Origin: Vogesella alkaliphila
Lineage (GTDB): Bacteria; Pseudomonadota; Gammaproteobacteria; Burkholderiales; Chromobacteriaceae
Length of the DNA stretch: 64,000 bases
Direction of reading: 5' to 3'
Assembly: GCF_014652475.1 (NCBI RefSeq)
Contig: NZ_BMYW01000003.1
Coordinates: 29,113-93,112, forward strand
In this document: piece by piece, positions 52,514-62,270 of the stretch
How positions within the stretch are numbered: the first letter of the stretch is position 1
Layout: the number at the start of each line of letters is the position of its first letter
The notes under the pieces: model-generated
What the model was told of the DNA's origin: nothing
What the model saw: the letters and a program-made list of their open reading frames with translations, nothing else
The model's database searches: none
Made by a program: the position numbers and the translations under genes

Positions 52514-54520
52514 TCATTGTGCCTGAAGCACTGCGTCGCGGGCAGCCACAAGCAGTTCTAAATCAGCCTTTTCAGTGCGGTATTCGATTGTACTTAGGTC
52601 CAGAGCTTTAACCATTTTGTCTTGGGCGGCAATGACCCTCTCCAGCTTGGTTAGGTTGCCAACCAAATTTCGGCAGTTATCTCTCAAACAATCCACATGT
52701 AACCAATTTAAGGCCGGTTGATCACACTCGCCTACCTTAGTACATCCGCCAATAGGTGTTTCCCTATAGCTGATCTCACCTTTTCTAAAGCGACGCAGTG
52801 TGGTTTCACGATCAGCCAATAATACACCTTCAGAATCTTTAAGTCGGTGTTCGACCCAGTTTGCATGTCCACCAAAGAGAATGTCATTTGATAAAAGGAC
52901 GTTCAATACATAGCTTAACGCTGCGGATTCAGGTTGTGCCTGCTGCCACTCTAAGCCGAAGTGCTCTTTATCATCACCGATGAAATTTTCTGCAAAAGAT
53001 GACCCTTTGGCGTAATAGCGAGACATCTCATTGGTAATATGTTGTAACTGTCTACGAAGTGACGGAAGTGAGACAAAGCCAGACCTCTGAGCATATAAAG
53101 CTAAGGAGCGGCGTAGTTGGTGAGAGGTAAATAACCATGGTTTACCGAGCTGAAATTTTTCTTCAGATCGCCATGCGCGGTGAGGATCAATATGCTCTAA
53201 CTCGCGAATATCAGCATCTTCAATAATCGGCTCAAGACGTTTGCGCAGTGCTTTCATGCGCTCCAAAAAGATAGAGCCAGTACGAAAGCGATTGCCTTCT
53301 GGTTTTAACGTACCCCCTGCAAAGGCAAGGTAGGCTACTGAAACAAATAGAGGGTGGTCAGTTGTGCGACCTTCTGTTTTCTGTGGGGTAACTCCAAACA
53401 CACCAAAGATAGTATCTGCTATTTGTTGGGCAAGTTTGATCGCTCGATACCCATCATGATTCGTCACCCAATGGGTACGTTTAACCCTACCATTATTGAG
53501 CTTTGTAGTTCGCCCTAAAACGATGTAATGAGATTTACCATTAATTACAGTTTCTTCGAGACAGTGGTAGGGTAGCGACAGTGCCTCATCATCTCGCATG
53601 CCTGTAAATGTTTGGATAGTCAGTTTGATGGCTGTCTGAATCTCACAAATAAGTGCAGATAAGTTTTTAAGATTTGGGTGGCGAGATTTAGCTGCAAAGT
53701 AATTTAGGCAGCTTATGGAAGCTATTTGAGAAAAATTGGGAAGGAGGCTTTTTTCTACACCTTGCTTCTTAGCTATTTGTACCTGCTTGAGAGAACTTCT
53801 TCCCAGGCGAGGATCTTTACCACAGGCATTAAGTATAGATAGTACATCATCTGAAACTGCCTCCCATTCTGTTAACTCTTGGAGTAGGAGTGTAATTATC
53901 CGCGAATAAATTCGTGTTGGAATTGGGGCGTGCTGCTTAAGAGTGGTGCGGTATTGTTGGCCCAGCATGCGTATTGTTTTGAGTTGCGTATCCCCTACGA
54001 TATTAAAACCAAGGTGTTCATTGCCAAGCCTAGCTAATGATGGCAGTAGAGATCCAAGGGCTTGGATTGCCCAGCCTGAACAGCGGGTCTCAATAAATAT
54101 CCAGAGATGTTTTTCGTCGATTAAGATGTCCCGGATCTGGCAAGATACATCTTCAGCATACTTAGCTAGTGCTCTGATTATCGTAAGATAGTTCTGCAGT
54201 GTTCCGAGACTAAGCGGGGCCCCGTGGCGTACCCATATCAATATAAATATTAGGTAGCGTATCTCATGAGTAAGTTGCTTACGAGCATCGGTAAATTCTC
54301 CCGAATTCCAATAACAAAAGTTTAAAGTGTTGGGCTGTCCTTCTGGGTGGTATGCTGATAGGTCCCAAGCTAATTGACCATAAGTGGAAGCAACGGATCC
54401 ATCCCTGTTGCGACTGACTACAAAATCATCGGGTGGTAAAGTTCCTGGCGATCCATCATATATGTCGGGCAAAATAGAGCCAACGGGCAAGTCCAGTTTT
54501 GGTTCAAACACTATATTCAT
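52514..54520 (-). CDS. tyrosine recombinase 3 of the element
   Basis: The 668-residue protein carries the catalytic set: Arg309 (TFTGMRDDEALS), His467-x-x-Arg470 (SHQLRRSLA), a His at about 494 and Tyr502 (MSRYYAKG). A C-terminal cysteine cluster (CTKVGEC, then VDCLRDNC) may bind zinc. The ATG at 54,520 overlaps the stop of the preceding recombinase gene (ATGA); a longer start at 54,565 is less likely. It is the extra large recombinase relative to Tn554. Confidence 0.82.
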   Translation of the reverse strand: MNIVFEPKLDLPVGSILPDIYDGSPGTLPPDDFVVSRNRDGSVASTYGQLAWDLSAYHPEGQPNTLNFCYWNSGEFTDARKQLTHEIRYLIFILIWVRHGAPLSLGTLQNYLTIIRALAKYAEDVSCQIRDILIDEKHLWIFIETRCSGWAIQALGSLLPSLARLGNEHLGFNIVGDTQLKTIRMLGQQYRTTLKQHAPIPTRIYSRIITLLLQELTEWEAVSDDVLSILNACGKDPRLGRSSLKQVQIAKKQGVEKSLLPNFSQIASISCLNYFAAKSRHPNLKNLSALICEIQTAIKLTIQTFTGMRDDEALSLPYHCLEETVINGKSHYIVLGRTTKLNNGRVKRTHWVTNHDGYRAIKLAQQIADTIFGVFGVTPQKTEGRTTDHPLFVSVAYLAFAGGTLKPEGNRFRTGSIFLERMKALRKRLEPIIEDADIRELEHIDPHRAWRSEEKFQLGKPWLFTSHQLRRSLALYAQRSGFVSLPSLRRQLQHITNEMSRYYAKGSSFAENFIGDDKEHFGLEWQQAQPESAALSYVLNVLLSNDILFGGHANWVEHRLKDSEGVLLADRETTLRRFRKGEISYRETPIGGCTKVGECDQPALNWLHVDCLRDNCRNLVGNLTKLERVIAAQDKMVKALDLSTIEYRTEKADLELLVAARDAVLQAQ

Positions 54521-56427
54521 GAGGCTAGTCCAAGCTCCATTAGCATTTCTAATTTGCGGGCCCAATATTGGTCTAACTCGCCATCTTCTTCAACTTCTTT
54601 GGTTACCCTAAGCACTAAATCTTTATCATGGAGTGATATTTCGGAAAGAGTTTTCTCAATTTTCTTAAAAATAGGATCTAACCTGGTTTGGATAAACTCA
54701 TCACTTCCAGCGAATAGCATGGTAAGCTGAAGGCAGTATCGGCAACTTATCAACTTTCTTGTATCTTTTTCATCTGCGTGTACTCTATATTTGTCGCAAA
54801 AGAAGCAGCCTTCTGGCCCTTTGCAATCAGGTTGAATAGGAGCTCCTTTGGCACTGTTCGGAGTTCCATAAGAAGAACAGTAGCCAACTGCACGGTCAAT
54901 TCCACCTTCAATAACCTGCCCTTTATCAATCACAGTTTCTGAAACTCTATCGAGAAAACCAGTCAACTCTTCTATGTGTGAAGTTTCTGATCCCGCAGCA
55001 TAATGTGAAAGTACAGTTTTCTCGGTGTTTTGAAGCACAAGCGCTGTTGTTGACGGGTCAGTGTTCCTAATTAACCAGTCGCTTTTAGCCGCCCGCCATT
55101 GTCGGGGCATTACTACCGGCAGATCCGGGTCGATACGCTGAAGTGTCTGGTAAATATTATAAGGGCCACTGATCTTTAATTCTGCTGGGAGACCTTTTCC
55201 ATTTATTCCCAATGTGAAAAATAGCCAAGCACAAGATTGACCACTAAGAACAAAATTGCGAAGCTCTAAGTATCGCTTGAATCTTGGCATGAATGATACG
55301 GGAAGTTCAAAGGCTATCGCCTTGCTGCCCGCGCGGCATTTAATCGTTCTGAAAATCTGATGAGTGGCACTGATATCATATTCGTTAGCCCATGGCAGGG
55401 TGACTATTTGTGCCCAATTCATTCCTGTTTGTGCTAAGAACAGTAAGATAAAAACATTTAGCGCAATCAAGCCTAGACGTTGCCGCTGAGTATGGTTTTT
55501 GTCAACGTTGGCCCTATGAAGTTGTCGTTTCGAACAATTAATGATGTTTTGGGCTGCTTGCTTATTGCCCGTAAATCCTTTCGCCGCCAGTAATTCTTGC
55601 ACCGTGACTACACGCCCTTCACTATAGTTGTACCCTCGACTCCATTTGATATCTTCATCAAGCAACTTTTTTCGCGGCACAAACCACACTGTCGTTGGGA
55701 ATATCCATAAAGAATTGTCTGGGTAATCTAAATAATCAGGCACAGCTAGCGCATGGGGATAGGATTTCTTTTCCAATATAAAGGATGCTAAACCATCAAA
55801 CATCATCTCGCACAATGTCAATATTCTCGCCTGAGAATTTTGGCTTGGTGGGGTGGTTGCTTCCCTTGCAGCTGGATTCTTACGAAGTAGGTTGATGCCA
55901 TGCGTAAGATTGTCTACTTGTAAAAATCGTTCTAGGAAAGTAATGACCGTGCTTTGTTGGCGAGCAGCACCATTTATTGATATGGAGTTAGTTAATACTC
56001 GCTCACGGAGATGCCTGATATAGGCCTGAACTACAGGCCGGGCAGTTTCTGCGCTACTCAAGACATCATAGAAACCATTTGTGTCTGCCCAATACATAAA
56101 GACAAGGAAGCGTGTTGCATAGTCTCGTACTGTTTCAGTACGTCTCCCACTGTGCTTTAAATCGTCTGAAATATGATTTATTAGGGCAAGAACGTGTTTT
56201 GCACGTTCTGTTGAAAGTGAATCCAAATCTACTTTCCGGCCTTCCGATTGCCTTCGAGAGTCTTGGAGTAATTTTGGTGTCGATTCGCGGTGTAGATAGC
56301 AGAGGGATCCAAAATCAGTCGATTTCCTATTCGGAAAACGTAGGATGGCCGACTCTGGTCTGAGGATTGCCGTATCCTTGGGAAGAGGCATGTCATAAAT
56401 GACAGTTGGCCGCCTCGATAAAATCAT
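54517..56427 (-). CDS. degenerate tyrosine-recombinase-like protein 2 of the element
   Basis: The 636-residue protein has the fold of a tyrosine recombinase, but the first catalytic arginine is replaced by Asn337 (AQTGMNWAQIV). RQWRAAK (442-448) and SHYAAG (His475, Tyr476) occupy the second arginine and tyrosine boxes. A C-terminal four-cysteine cluster (Cys541, Cys544, Cys562, Cys565) may bind zinc. The length is near that of Tn554 TnpB (630). It is probably a structural or targeting partner. Both ends overlap neighbours by four bases. Confidence 0.78.
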   Translation of the reverse strand: MILSRRPTVIYDMPLPKDTAILRPESAILRFPNRKSTDFGSLCYLHRESTPKLLQDSRRQSEGRKVDLDSLSTERAKHVLALINHISDDLKHSGRRTETVRDYATRFLVFMYWADTNGFYDVLSSAETARPVVQAYIRHLRERVLTNSISINGAARQQSTVITFLERFLQVDNLTHGINLLRKNPAAREATTPPSQNSQARILTLCEMMFDGLASFILEKKSYPHALAVPDYLDYPDNSLWIFPTTVWFVPRKKLLDEDIKWSRGYNYSEGRVVTVQELLAAKGFTGNKQAAQNIINCSKRQLHRANVDKNHTQRQRLGLIALNVFILLFLAQTGMNWAQIVTLPWANEYDISATHQIFRTIKCRAGSKAIAFELPVSFMPRFKRYLELRNFVLSGQSCAWLFFTLGINGKGLPAELKISGPYNIYQTLQRIDPDLPVVMPRQWRAAKSDWLIRNTDPSTTALVLQNTEKTVLSHYAAGSETSHIEELTGFLDRVSETVIDKGQVIEGGIDRAVGYCSSYGTPNSAKGAPIQPDCKGPEGCFFCDKYRVHADEKDTRKLISCRYCLQLTMLFAGSDEFIQTRLDPIFKKIEKTLSEISLHDKDLVLRVTKEVEEDGELDQYWARKLEMLMELGLAS

Positions 56428-57884
56428 TGGATATCCCTCAAGGCTAGTTCCGCTAACTGGCGAAGGTGATTGCTGTAGGCAGCAGTAGCGGCTCGGACTA
56501 GTTTGAGGTTTTTGCGGTATTGCAGATAGCGATCTGTTGTTGCAGACGACTCATGGCACATTCGGTTTTTCACAAACTCTCGAGCTTCATGCAAAGTAAC
56601 CTCTCCCTTTGACACCAGTCCTAACTGCGCATCCGTCAGATTCATCCCAAACGTGGCTCGGGTATCGTGAAATTGGTAGCTGAAGCCTGGAGTGTTGTAC
56701 TTCTCACGAATAAACGGGATGACGCGCTCTGTTATGAATTGCCTAACGCCTTGTCCCGCTTTGGCGTGCCGGATGCTTGCCGACGCATTGAAGGTTTGTG
56801 ACCCTGCTTTGGATTGGTACAAGGGGGTACCTCTTATGCTGAGGAAGAGATATTGATCCTCGGTATCTCCACCTACCGCGCGATGCCGTCGTCTCCTAGC
56901 TCGCTCGCTCTGAGCATAGGTTCGCAACATTTGATAAAACCAGACAGGAATGTGTAGGACTAGCTGCTTGTCGTTTTTTGTGTCGATACCTGTGCCAGGG
57001 CCGACAGGGAACCGCAGTTCAAAGGGATGGGGTTCATCCAGCTCCAAAAGCACATGTCGCACACGGAAAGTAAGGATAGTTTGGATTCGGGCACCGGTGA
57101 GTAGTGCAAATAGATGAATCAGAGTCATCTCTGTATTACTTAGGGATATGAGCGCTTCTAAGAGCCAAGCCTGCTCATCCTGTGACAGAGGGCGCAGTTT
57201 GCCGCCATCATCGATAGTCCCTGCGTAGGGATCATCTTGCTTTGCGATGTGAAGAGAAACATCTGTTGTCGTAACGCGCTTTGAAAACTTAAAGCCGTGA
57301 GTGTCTTTCAGTTCAATGTAGCGATCTGACGCTTTCCAAGGGGAATACTCTGGAGCCAGAACGCCTTCGCTTATCAACCATGCGTAAAACGAAATGACTG
57401 CACTCATACGGCGCTTCGCTGTGCTACTAGCAATTTCGCCTGCGGCGATAGCGAGTTTGAGATGTCCGCTGTAGCGGTAGGTCGGCCTGCTTAGTTTGTG
57501 AGCAGGAAAGTGCATCCAGTCGATGCCGGCTTCATCAAGGTACCGCCGGTAGGCAGCCAAGTCGTCTGCGATGCTGGAGTACGTTGACATGGCGGGGGCC
57601 TGGCTATCCTTTATGCGCGAGAGCAGATAGACATTCGCCTCGGCCCAAGGTGCTCCCTCTGTATCCAATACTAAGGGGAACAGATTGAACTGGACCCTAG
57701 ATGGTATGGAGCTGTCGTTCAGTCTCCTACCAACGTGTGCTTCTTCCTGCCTGGGACGGACGAAGTAAGCTTCGTGCGGGGAGTTTCTAGGCAGTCTGAT
57801 CCGGATGGCTCCATCCTCTGTTGCCTCGGCAATCTCTGTAACCAGCAGGGAGGGGAGCAGAATTTTTCTGGCGCGTCTTGTCAT
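56424..57884 (-). CDS. tyrosine recombinase 1 of the element (GmtY/TnpA-like)
   Basis: The 486-residue integrase has a SAM-like N-terminal domain (about 90-200) and a complete catalytic domain: Arg266 (LLTGARIQTIL), a Lys near 303-306 (TKNDKQ), His406-x-x-Arg409 (FHDTRATFG), His444 (CHESS) and Tyr453 (TTDRYLQYR). It is the first gene of the four-gene operon, divergent from the Gabija-like nuclease across 103 bases. It is the likely DNA-cutting enzyme of the element. Confidence 0.88.
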   Translation of the reverse strand: MTRRARKILLPSLLVTEIAEATEDGAIRIRLPRNSPHEAYFVRPRQEEAHVGRRLNDSSIPSRVQFNLFPLVLDTEGAPWAEANVYLLSRIKDSQAPAMSTYSSIADDLAAYRRYLDEAGIDWMHFPAHKLSRPTYRYSGHLKLAIAAGEIASSTAKRRMSAVISFYAWLISEGVLAPEYSPWKASDRYIELKDTHGFKFSKRVTTTDVSLHIAKQDDPYAGTIDDGGKLRPLSQDEQAWLLEALISLSNTEMTLIHLFALLTGARIQTILTFRVRHVLLELDEPHPFELRFPVGPGTGIDTKNDKQLVLHIPVWFYQMLRTYAQSERARRRRHRAVGGDTEDQYLFLSIRGTPLYQSKAGSQTFNASASIRHAKAGQGVRQFITERVIPFIREKYNTPGFSYQFHDTRATFGMNLTDAQLGLVSKGEVTLHEAREFVKNRMCHESSATTDRYLQYRKNLKLVRAATAAYSNHLRQLAELALRDIQ

Positions 57885-57987
57885 TTCTGAGTTTGTTAGT
57901 GATTTCGCATCGGCAACGAGTCAACCGATCGGATAATTGCATCAGCATAACGCAGGTGGTAGGGTTTTGCGGAAAGGGGGGGCACAA

Positions 57988-60330
57988 ATGCATATCCAGC
58001 ATATTGAGGTTGGTAACTTCAGGAAACTCCAGTCTGTCCGCATCGATTTCTCTGAAGAGACAACGATCTTTGTCGGGGCAAACAATAGTGGCAAGACTTC
58101 GGCCATGATCGCCTTGAGGCGCTTTCTCGTTGATCGGTCAGATTTCTCCATTCACGACTTCACCCTCACTCATTGGGCAAAGATTGATGCGGCTGCAGTT
58201 GGTTGGGAGCAACCCGTCTTAGGTAAAGAGTCCGAGCCATTTGATTGGGGTGTGGTTCTGCCTTTTATTGATGTCTGGCTTAGTGTGCCTGTGCATGAGC
58301 TTCACTACGTCCAAAAGCTCCTACCAACCCTGGACTGGGACGGGGAGTGTATTGGGGTCAGACTGCGTTATGAGCCCAAGGATATACAAGCCCTCAAGCA
58401 TGAGTATCTAACGGCGAAGGCCGCTGCTGAGGCTGTAATGTCCAGTGCATATGAACAGGAATCTCTGGCCCACGAATCCACGTCGGAAGTTACGGCTGCT
58501 GAAGCCAAGAAAGAAGGCTCTGATTTCGCACTGTGGCCGCGCACGATGATGGACTTTTTATCACGACGTATGCGTGCGACATTCGAAGTCCGTGCCTACC
58601 TGTTGGATCCTGCGAATCTTGTTGTGCCGAAGGATGGTTTAGCCAGCCCCCAAATCTTGCCAGTTGATAGCGAACCACTCGAGGGCGACCCTTTTAAGGG
58701 GCTCATACGTATCGATGAAATCAGTGCGCAGCGTGGATTCGGGCACTCACCGCGAAAAGCGTTGCGTGAAGAGGATGCGGCTGATGATCAAGGCGAACAG
58801 AGAACTGGCAAGAAGCTGTCATCTCAATTGCGGTCATACTACACGCAGCACCTCGATCCGTTCGACACGCCTGAGCCGAAGGATCTTCAAGCATTGCAAG
58901 CCTTACATGCAGCACAAACTGCTTTTGGCAAGCGCCTCGCGGATAGCTTCTCCGTGGCACTTGGGGAGCTTGAGGATCTTGGATATCCCGGGGTGACAGA
59001 TCCTAAGCTTATTGTTACCCCTAACATCAAGCCCGTTGATGGCTTGAACCATCCGTCTGCAGTGCATTATGAAGTTCCAACCTACCTCGCTGAAAAGGGA
59101 GACGCTCACCGTTTGCCTGAGGATTCAAACGGGCTTGGTTATCAGAATCTTGTCTCTATTGTGTTTGCGTTAATGAGCTTTCGCGACAAGTGGATGAAGG
59201 TGGGTAAAGCTGGTCGTACCATGCAGGATGAGGAGGCTCGAATACCTCCGCTGCATCTTGTGCTGATTGAAGAGCCGGAGGCGCACCTGCACGCACAGGT
59301 TCAGCAAGTCTTTATCAAACAGGCCTACGACGTACTGCGAAAACACGATTCCCTCAAAGGTTCGAAAGATTTGAGGACGCAGCTTATCGTCAGTACACAT
59401 TCCAGCCATCTTGCACACGAAGCTGATTTTGCGTCGTTGCGATACTTCCGCAGGCTTCCTGCTCCGGCAACTACTGGTGCGGTACCTGTGTCGTCTGTTG
59501 TGAATCTGTCTGAGATTTTTGGAAATAAAGATAAAACGGAACGCTTCGTTAGGCGCTACCTGAAGGCAACGCATTGCGATCTGTTTTTCGCAGATGGAGC
59601 TATTCTGGTTGAAGGCCCCGCTGAGCGAATTCTTGTTCCCCATCTCGTGCGCGCTCGTGAAGATTATGACTATCTTGAGCGCTGCTACATCACATGGCTT
59701 GAGATTGGGGGTAGTCATGCTCACCGACTGAAGTCCTTGCTGCTTCACCTCGGGCTTAATACGCTGATCATCACTGATATCGATGCGAAGGATGGGGTAA
59801 CTGGAAAAAAAGTTGCGATTCCGAAGCGTGGAGCTGGCCTCAAAGCCCGCAATGAGACCTTGAAAGCCTGGATTCCAGCCGAGGAATCGTTCGATGCCCT
59901 TCTTGATAAGAAACATGAAGAGATCGTCTTTAACGATCCAAGTGGTTATGCGATTAGGGTGGCCTACCAGCAACCGATTTCGGTTACCTATAAAGCGAAG
60001 GAGCCAGTTGAGGCGCTGGCGAACACATTCGAAGACGCCTTGGTCTACGAGAACATGACCCTATTTGAAACGATGGATGGGGCTGGACTTATTGCAAAAT
60101 TCCGTGATGCAATTGCAGATAGTCCTAATCTTGATGCGCTTGCCAAGGAACTAGAAAACGCCCTATCTGATGGTAGCAAGGCCAAATTTGCGCTTGATCT
60201 CATGTATAGCGACGAAATCGACAGTTTGAAGATGCCAACATACATTCACAACGGGCTTATTTGGCTAGCTGAGCAATTGAAGCGTAAAGAAGAGGGTACG
60301 ACCGGCAAGTCGACAGAGGTGGCAGCATGA
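57988..60330 (+). CDS. Gabija-like OLD-family nuclease (GajA type)
   Basis: The 780-residue protein has an ABC-type ATPase domain with Walker A GANNSGKT (30-37) and Walker B LIEEPEAH (426-433), and a C-terminal TOPRIM nuclease domain with Glu542 (ILVEGPAE) and TDIDAKDG (Asp597/Asp599). OLD nucleases cut DNA with two metals. Overlap with the UvrD-like gene (ATGA at 60,327) is the layout of Gabija and class 2 OLD systems. It is about 200 residues longer than the well-studied GajA. The ATG at 57,988 has AAAGGGGG upstream; an upstream in-frame start at 57,937 would run into the divergent promoter. Confidence 0.85.
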   Translation: MHIQHIEVGNFRKLQSVRIDFSEETTIFVGANNSGKTSAMIALRRFLVDRSDFSIHDFTLTHWAKIDAAAVGWEQPVLGKESEPFDWGVVLPFIDVWLSVPVHELHYVQKLLPTLDWDGECIGVRLRYEPKDIQALKHEYLTAKAAAEAVMSSAYEQESLAHESTSEVTAAEAKKEGSDFALWPRTMMDFLSRRMRATFEVRAYLLDPANLVVPKDGLASPQILPVDSEPLEGDPFKGLIRIDEISAQRGFGHSPRKALREEDAADDQGEQRTGKKLSSQLRSYYTQHLDPFDTPEPKDLQALQALHAAQTAFGKRLADSFSVALGELEDLGYPGVTDPKLIVTPNIKPVDGLNHPSAVHYEVPTYLAEKGDAHRLPEDSNGLGYQNLVSIVFALMSFRDKWMKVGKAGRTMQDEEARIPPLHLVLIEEPEAHLHAQVQQVFIKQAYDVLRKHDSLKGSKDLRTQLIVSTHSSHLAHEADFASLRYFRRLPAPATTGAVPVSSVVNLSEIFGNKDKTERFVRRYLKATHCDLFFADGAILVEGPAERILVPHLVRAREDYDYLERCYITWLEIGGSHAHRLKSLLLHLGLNTLIITDIDAKDGVTGKKVAIPKRGAGLKARNETLKAWIPAEESFDALLDKKHEEIVFNDPSGYAIRVAYQQPISVTYKAKEPVEALANTFEDALVYENMTLFETMDGAGLIAKFRDAIADSPNLDALAKELENALSDGSKAKFALDLMYSDEIDSLKMPTYIHNGLIWLAEQLKRKEEGTTGKSTEVAA

Positions 60331-62201
60331 CAAGTAATCAGGATGCTATTGTCGGTGGTGATATTGATAGTTCAGTCGATGCAGAGATTGCCGACTGTCT
60401 CGACTTATCTTCCCCGCGCAGTTTTTTCCTATTTGCCGGAGCGGGCTCTGGTAAGACACGATCACTCGTCACTGCACTCGAGCACATTCAGAAGCATCTA
60501 AGTAACCGGTTGAAAAAGAAGGGGCAACGAGTCGGCGTCATCACTTACACAAATGCAGCCAGTGATGAGATAAAACGGCGCCTGCTATTTGATCCTCTAA
60601 TTGATGTAAGGACTATCCACAGTTTCGCTTGGTCATTGATAGAAGGCTTGAATCACGATATTCGTGAATGGCTGCGAACTGAGCTTTCCACTGATATCAA
60701 AATACTACGAGCCGAAGAAGAGAGGGGGCGTAAAGGGACCAAAGCCTCTGCAACGCGCTTAAGCAAAATCGAATCAAAAACTAAACGTCTTCAAAACCTC
60801 GACAAAGTAAAGCGTTTTGTTTATAGCCCAATAGGGGATAATCGAGGAAGGGACGCACTAAATCACGCGGAAGTTCTTCAACTGACCTCTTATTTTCTGA
60901 AGGCAAAACCAGCAATGCAAAGCATTCTGGTGGGACGGTATCCAATTCTCCTAATAGATGAAAGCCAGGATACTAATAAAAATCTGATCGATGCACTGTT
61001 TGCCGTTGAAGCTGCGCAGAAAGGTAAATTCGTCTTGGGCCTGATTGGCGACATGATGCAGCGAATCTATAGCGATGGCAAAGATGGCCTTGGTAAAGAG
61101 TTGCCCTCAAATTGGGCTACTCCTGGCAAGAAGCTCAATTATCGGTGCCCGAAACGCATTGTGACCTTGATCAACAAAGTCAGAAGTTCAGCCGATACGC
61201 AACAACAGGAACCACGCTCCGATGCCATTGAGGGCGTTGTCCGCCTATTTATCTTACCTAGTGGTACGTCGGATAAGGCGACTACAGAGCGTGCTATTGC
61301 CCGGAGTATGAGCAAGGTCACCGGCGACGAAAAATGGAATGAGCCAAAAGCGATCAAGACTTTGACGCTTGAACATCGCATGGCTGCTTCCAGGATGGGC
61401 TTCCTTGATATTTTTGTTCCGCTCTACGAAGTTGAGAGCTGGCGAACAAGCTTTCTTGAAGGAACACTCCCTGTGTCACGCTTCTTTACGGAAGAGGTGT
61501 ATCCGCTCATTAGGGCGAAACAATCAGGGGACCGTTTTGCAATTGCTAACATCACCAAAGCCTTTTCACCGTTGTTGACTGCTGAAGCGCTGAGGGCTGC
61601 GGAAGACAAGCAGAGGCATCTACAAAAAGTTTCTGCTGCAATCGACGAATTAATGACATTGTGGAAGGACGGTGCCGACCCTACACTTTTGCAAGTTTTA
61701 CGATGTATCGGTCAAAGTAATTTATTGGCGATTCCTGACCGTTTGCGAATGTATGGATCTTCTGATCAATGCCTGGAGAAAATTATGTCGAGTGACGAGG
61801 AGAGCGAATCCGACCGGCAAACAGAACAGGCTGTAGCAATCGAAAATTTTCTAAAAGCACCTTTTTCTCAGATAGAGCCATTCGCGAATTATATAGCTGG
61901 TAGAGCGCACTTTGACACACATCAGGGAGTGAAAGGGCTCGAGTTTGATCGAGTAATGGTCATCATGGATGATGAAGAGGCCAGAGGGTTTCTCTTCAAA
62001 TATGAGGACCTGTTCGGCGGTAAAGCGACCGGAGATAAGACGGTGGAAGGAACGAGACGTCTGTTCTATGTGACGTGTAGTCGAGCCAAGCAGAGCCTTG
62101 CACTTGTCGCCTATACAGGCTCACCTGATCGAGTCCGCCGTTTTGTGTTACAGCAAGAATGGTTTAGTGAGGATGAGGTCGTCACTGAAATTCCAAGCTA
62201 A
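60327..62201 (+). CDS. UvrD/PcrA-like superfamily 1 helicase (GajB type)
   Basis: The 624-residue helicase has all core motifs: Walker A GAGSGKT (38-44), motif Ia GVITYTNAASDEIKRRL, DESQD (211-215), LIGDMMQRIY, LNYRCPKRI, HQGVKGLEFDRV (from about 532) and FYVTCSRAKQSL. With the upstream nuclease it forms a Gabija-like pair, where the helicase senses or processes invading DNA. It is longer than typical GajB (about 500). No other gene is in the unit. Confidence 0.86.
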   Translation: MTSNQDAIVGGDIDSSVDAEIADCLDLSSPRSFFLFAGAGSGKTRSLVTALEHIQKHLSNRLKKKGQRVGVITYTNAASDEIKRRLLFDPLIDVRTIHSFAWSLIEGLNHDIREWLRTELSTDIKILRAEEERGRKGTKASATRLSKIESKTKRLQNLDKVKRFVYSPIGDNRGRDALNHAEVLQLTSYFLKAKPAMQSILVGRYPILLIDESQDTNKNLIDALFAVEAAQKGKFVLGLIGDMMQRIYSDGKDGLGKELPSNWATPGKKLNYRCPKRIVTLINKVRSSADTQQQEPRSDAIEGVVRLFILPSGTSDKATTERAIARSMSKVTGDEKWNEPKAIKTLTLEHRMAASRMGFLDIFVPLYEVESWRTSFLEGTLPVSRFFTEEVYPLIRAKQSGDRFAIANITKAFSPLLTAEALRAAEDKQRHLQKVSAAIDELMTLWKDGADPTLLQVLRCIGQSNLLAIPDRLRMYGSSDQCLEKIMSSDEESESDRQTEQAVAIENFLKAPFSQIEPFANYIAGRAHFDTHQGVKGLEFDRVMVIMDDEEARGFLFKYEDLFGGKATGDKTVEGTRRLFYVTCSRAKQSLALVAYTGSPDRVRRFVLQQEWFSEDEVVTEIPS

Positions 62202-62270
62202 TTGCCTATCGCAGTGTTGCTATAAACAAAGGCTAGGCCTTATTCGTCCTGGCCTTTAGTTTTTAGCGAT

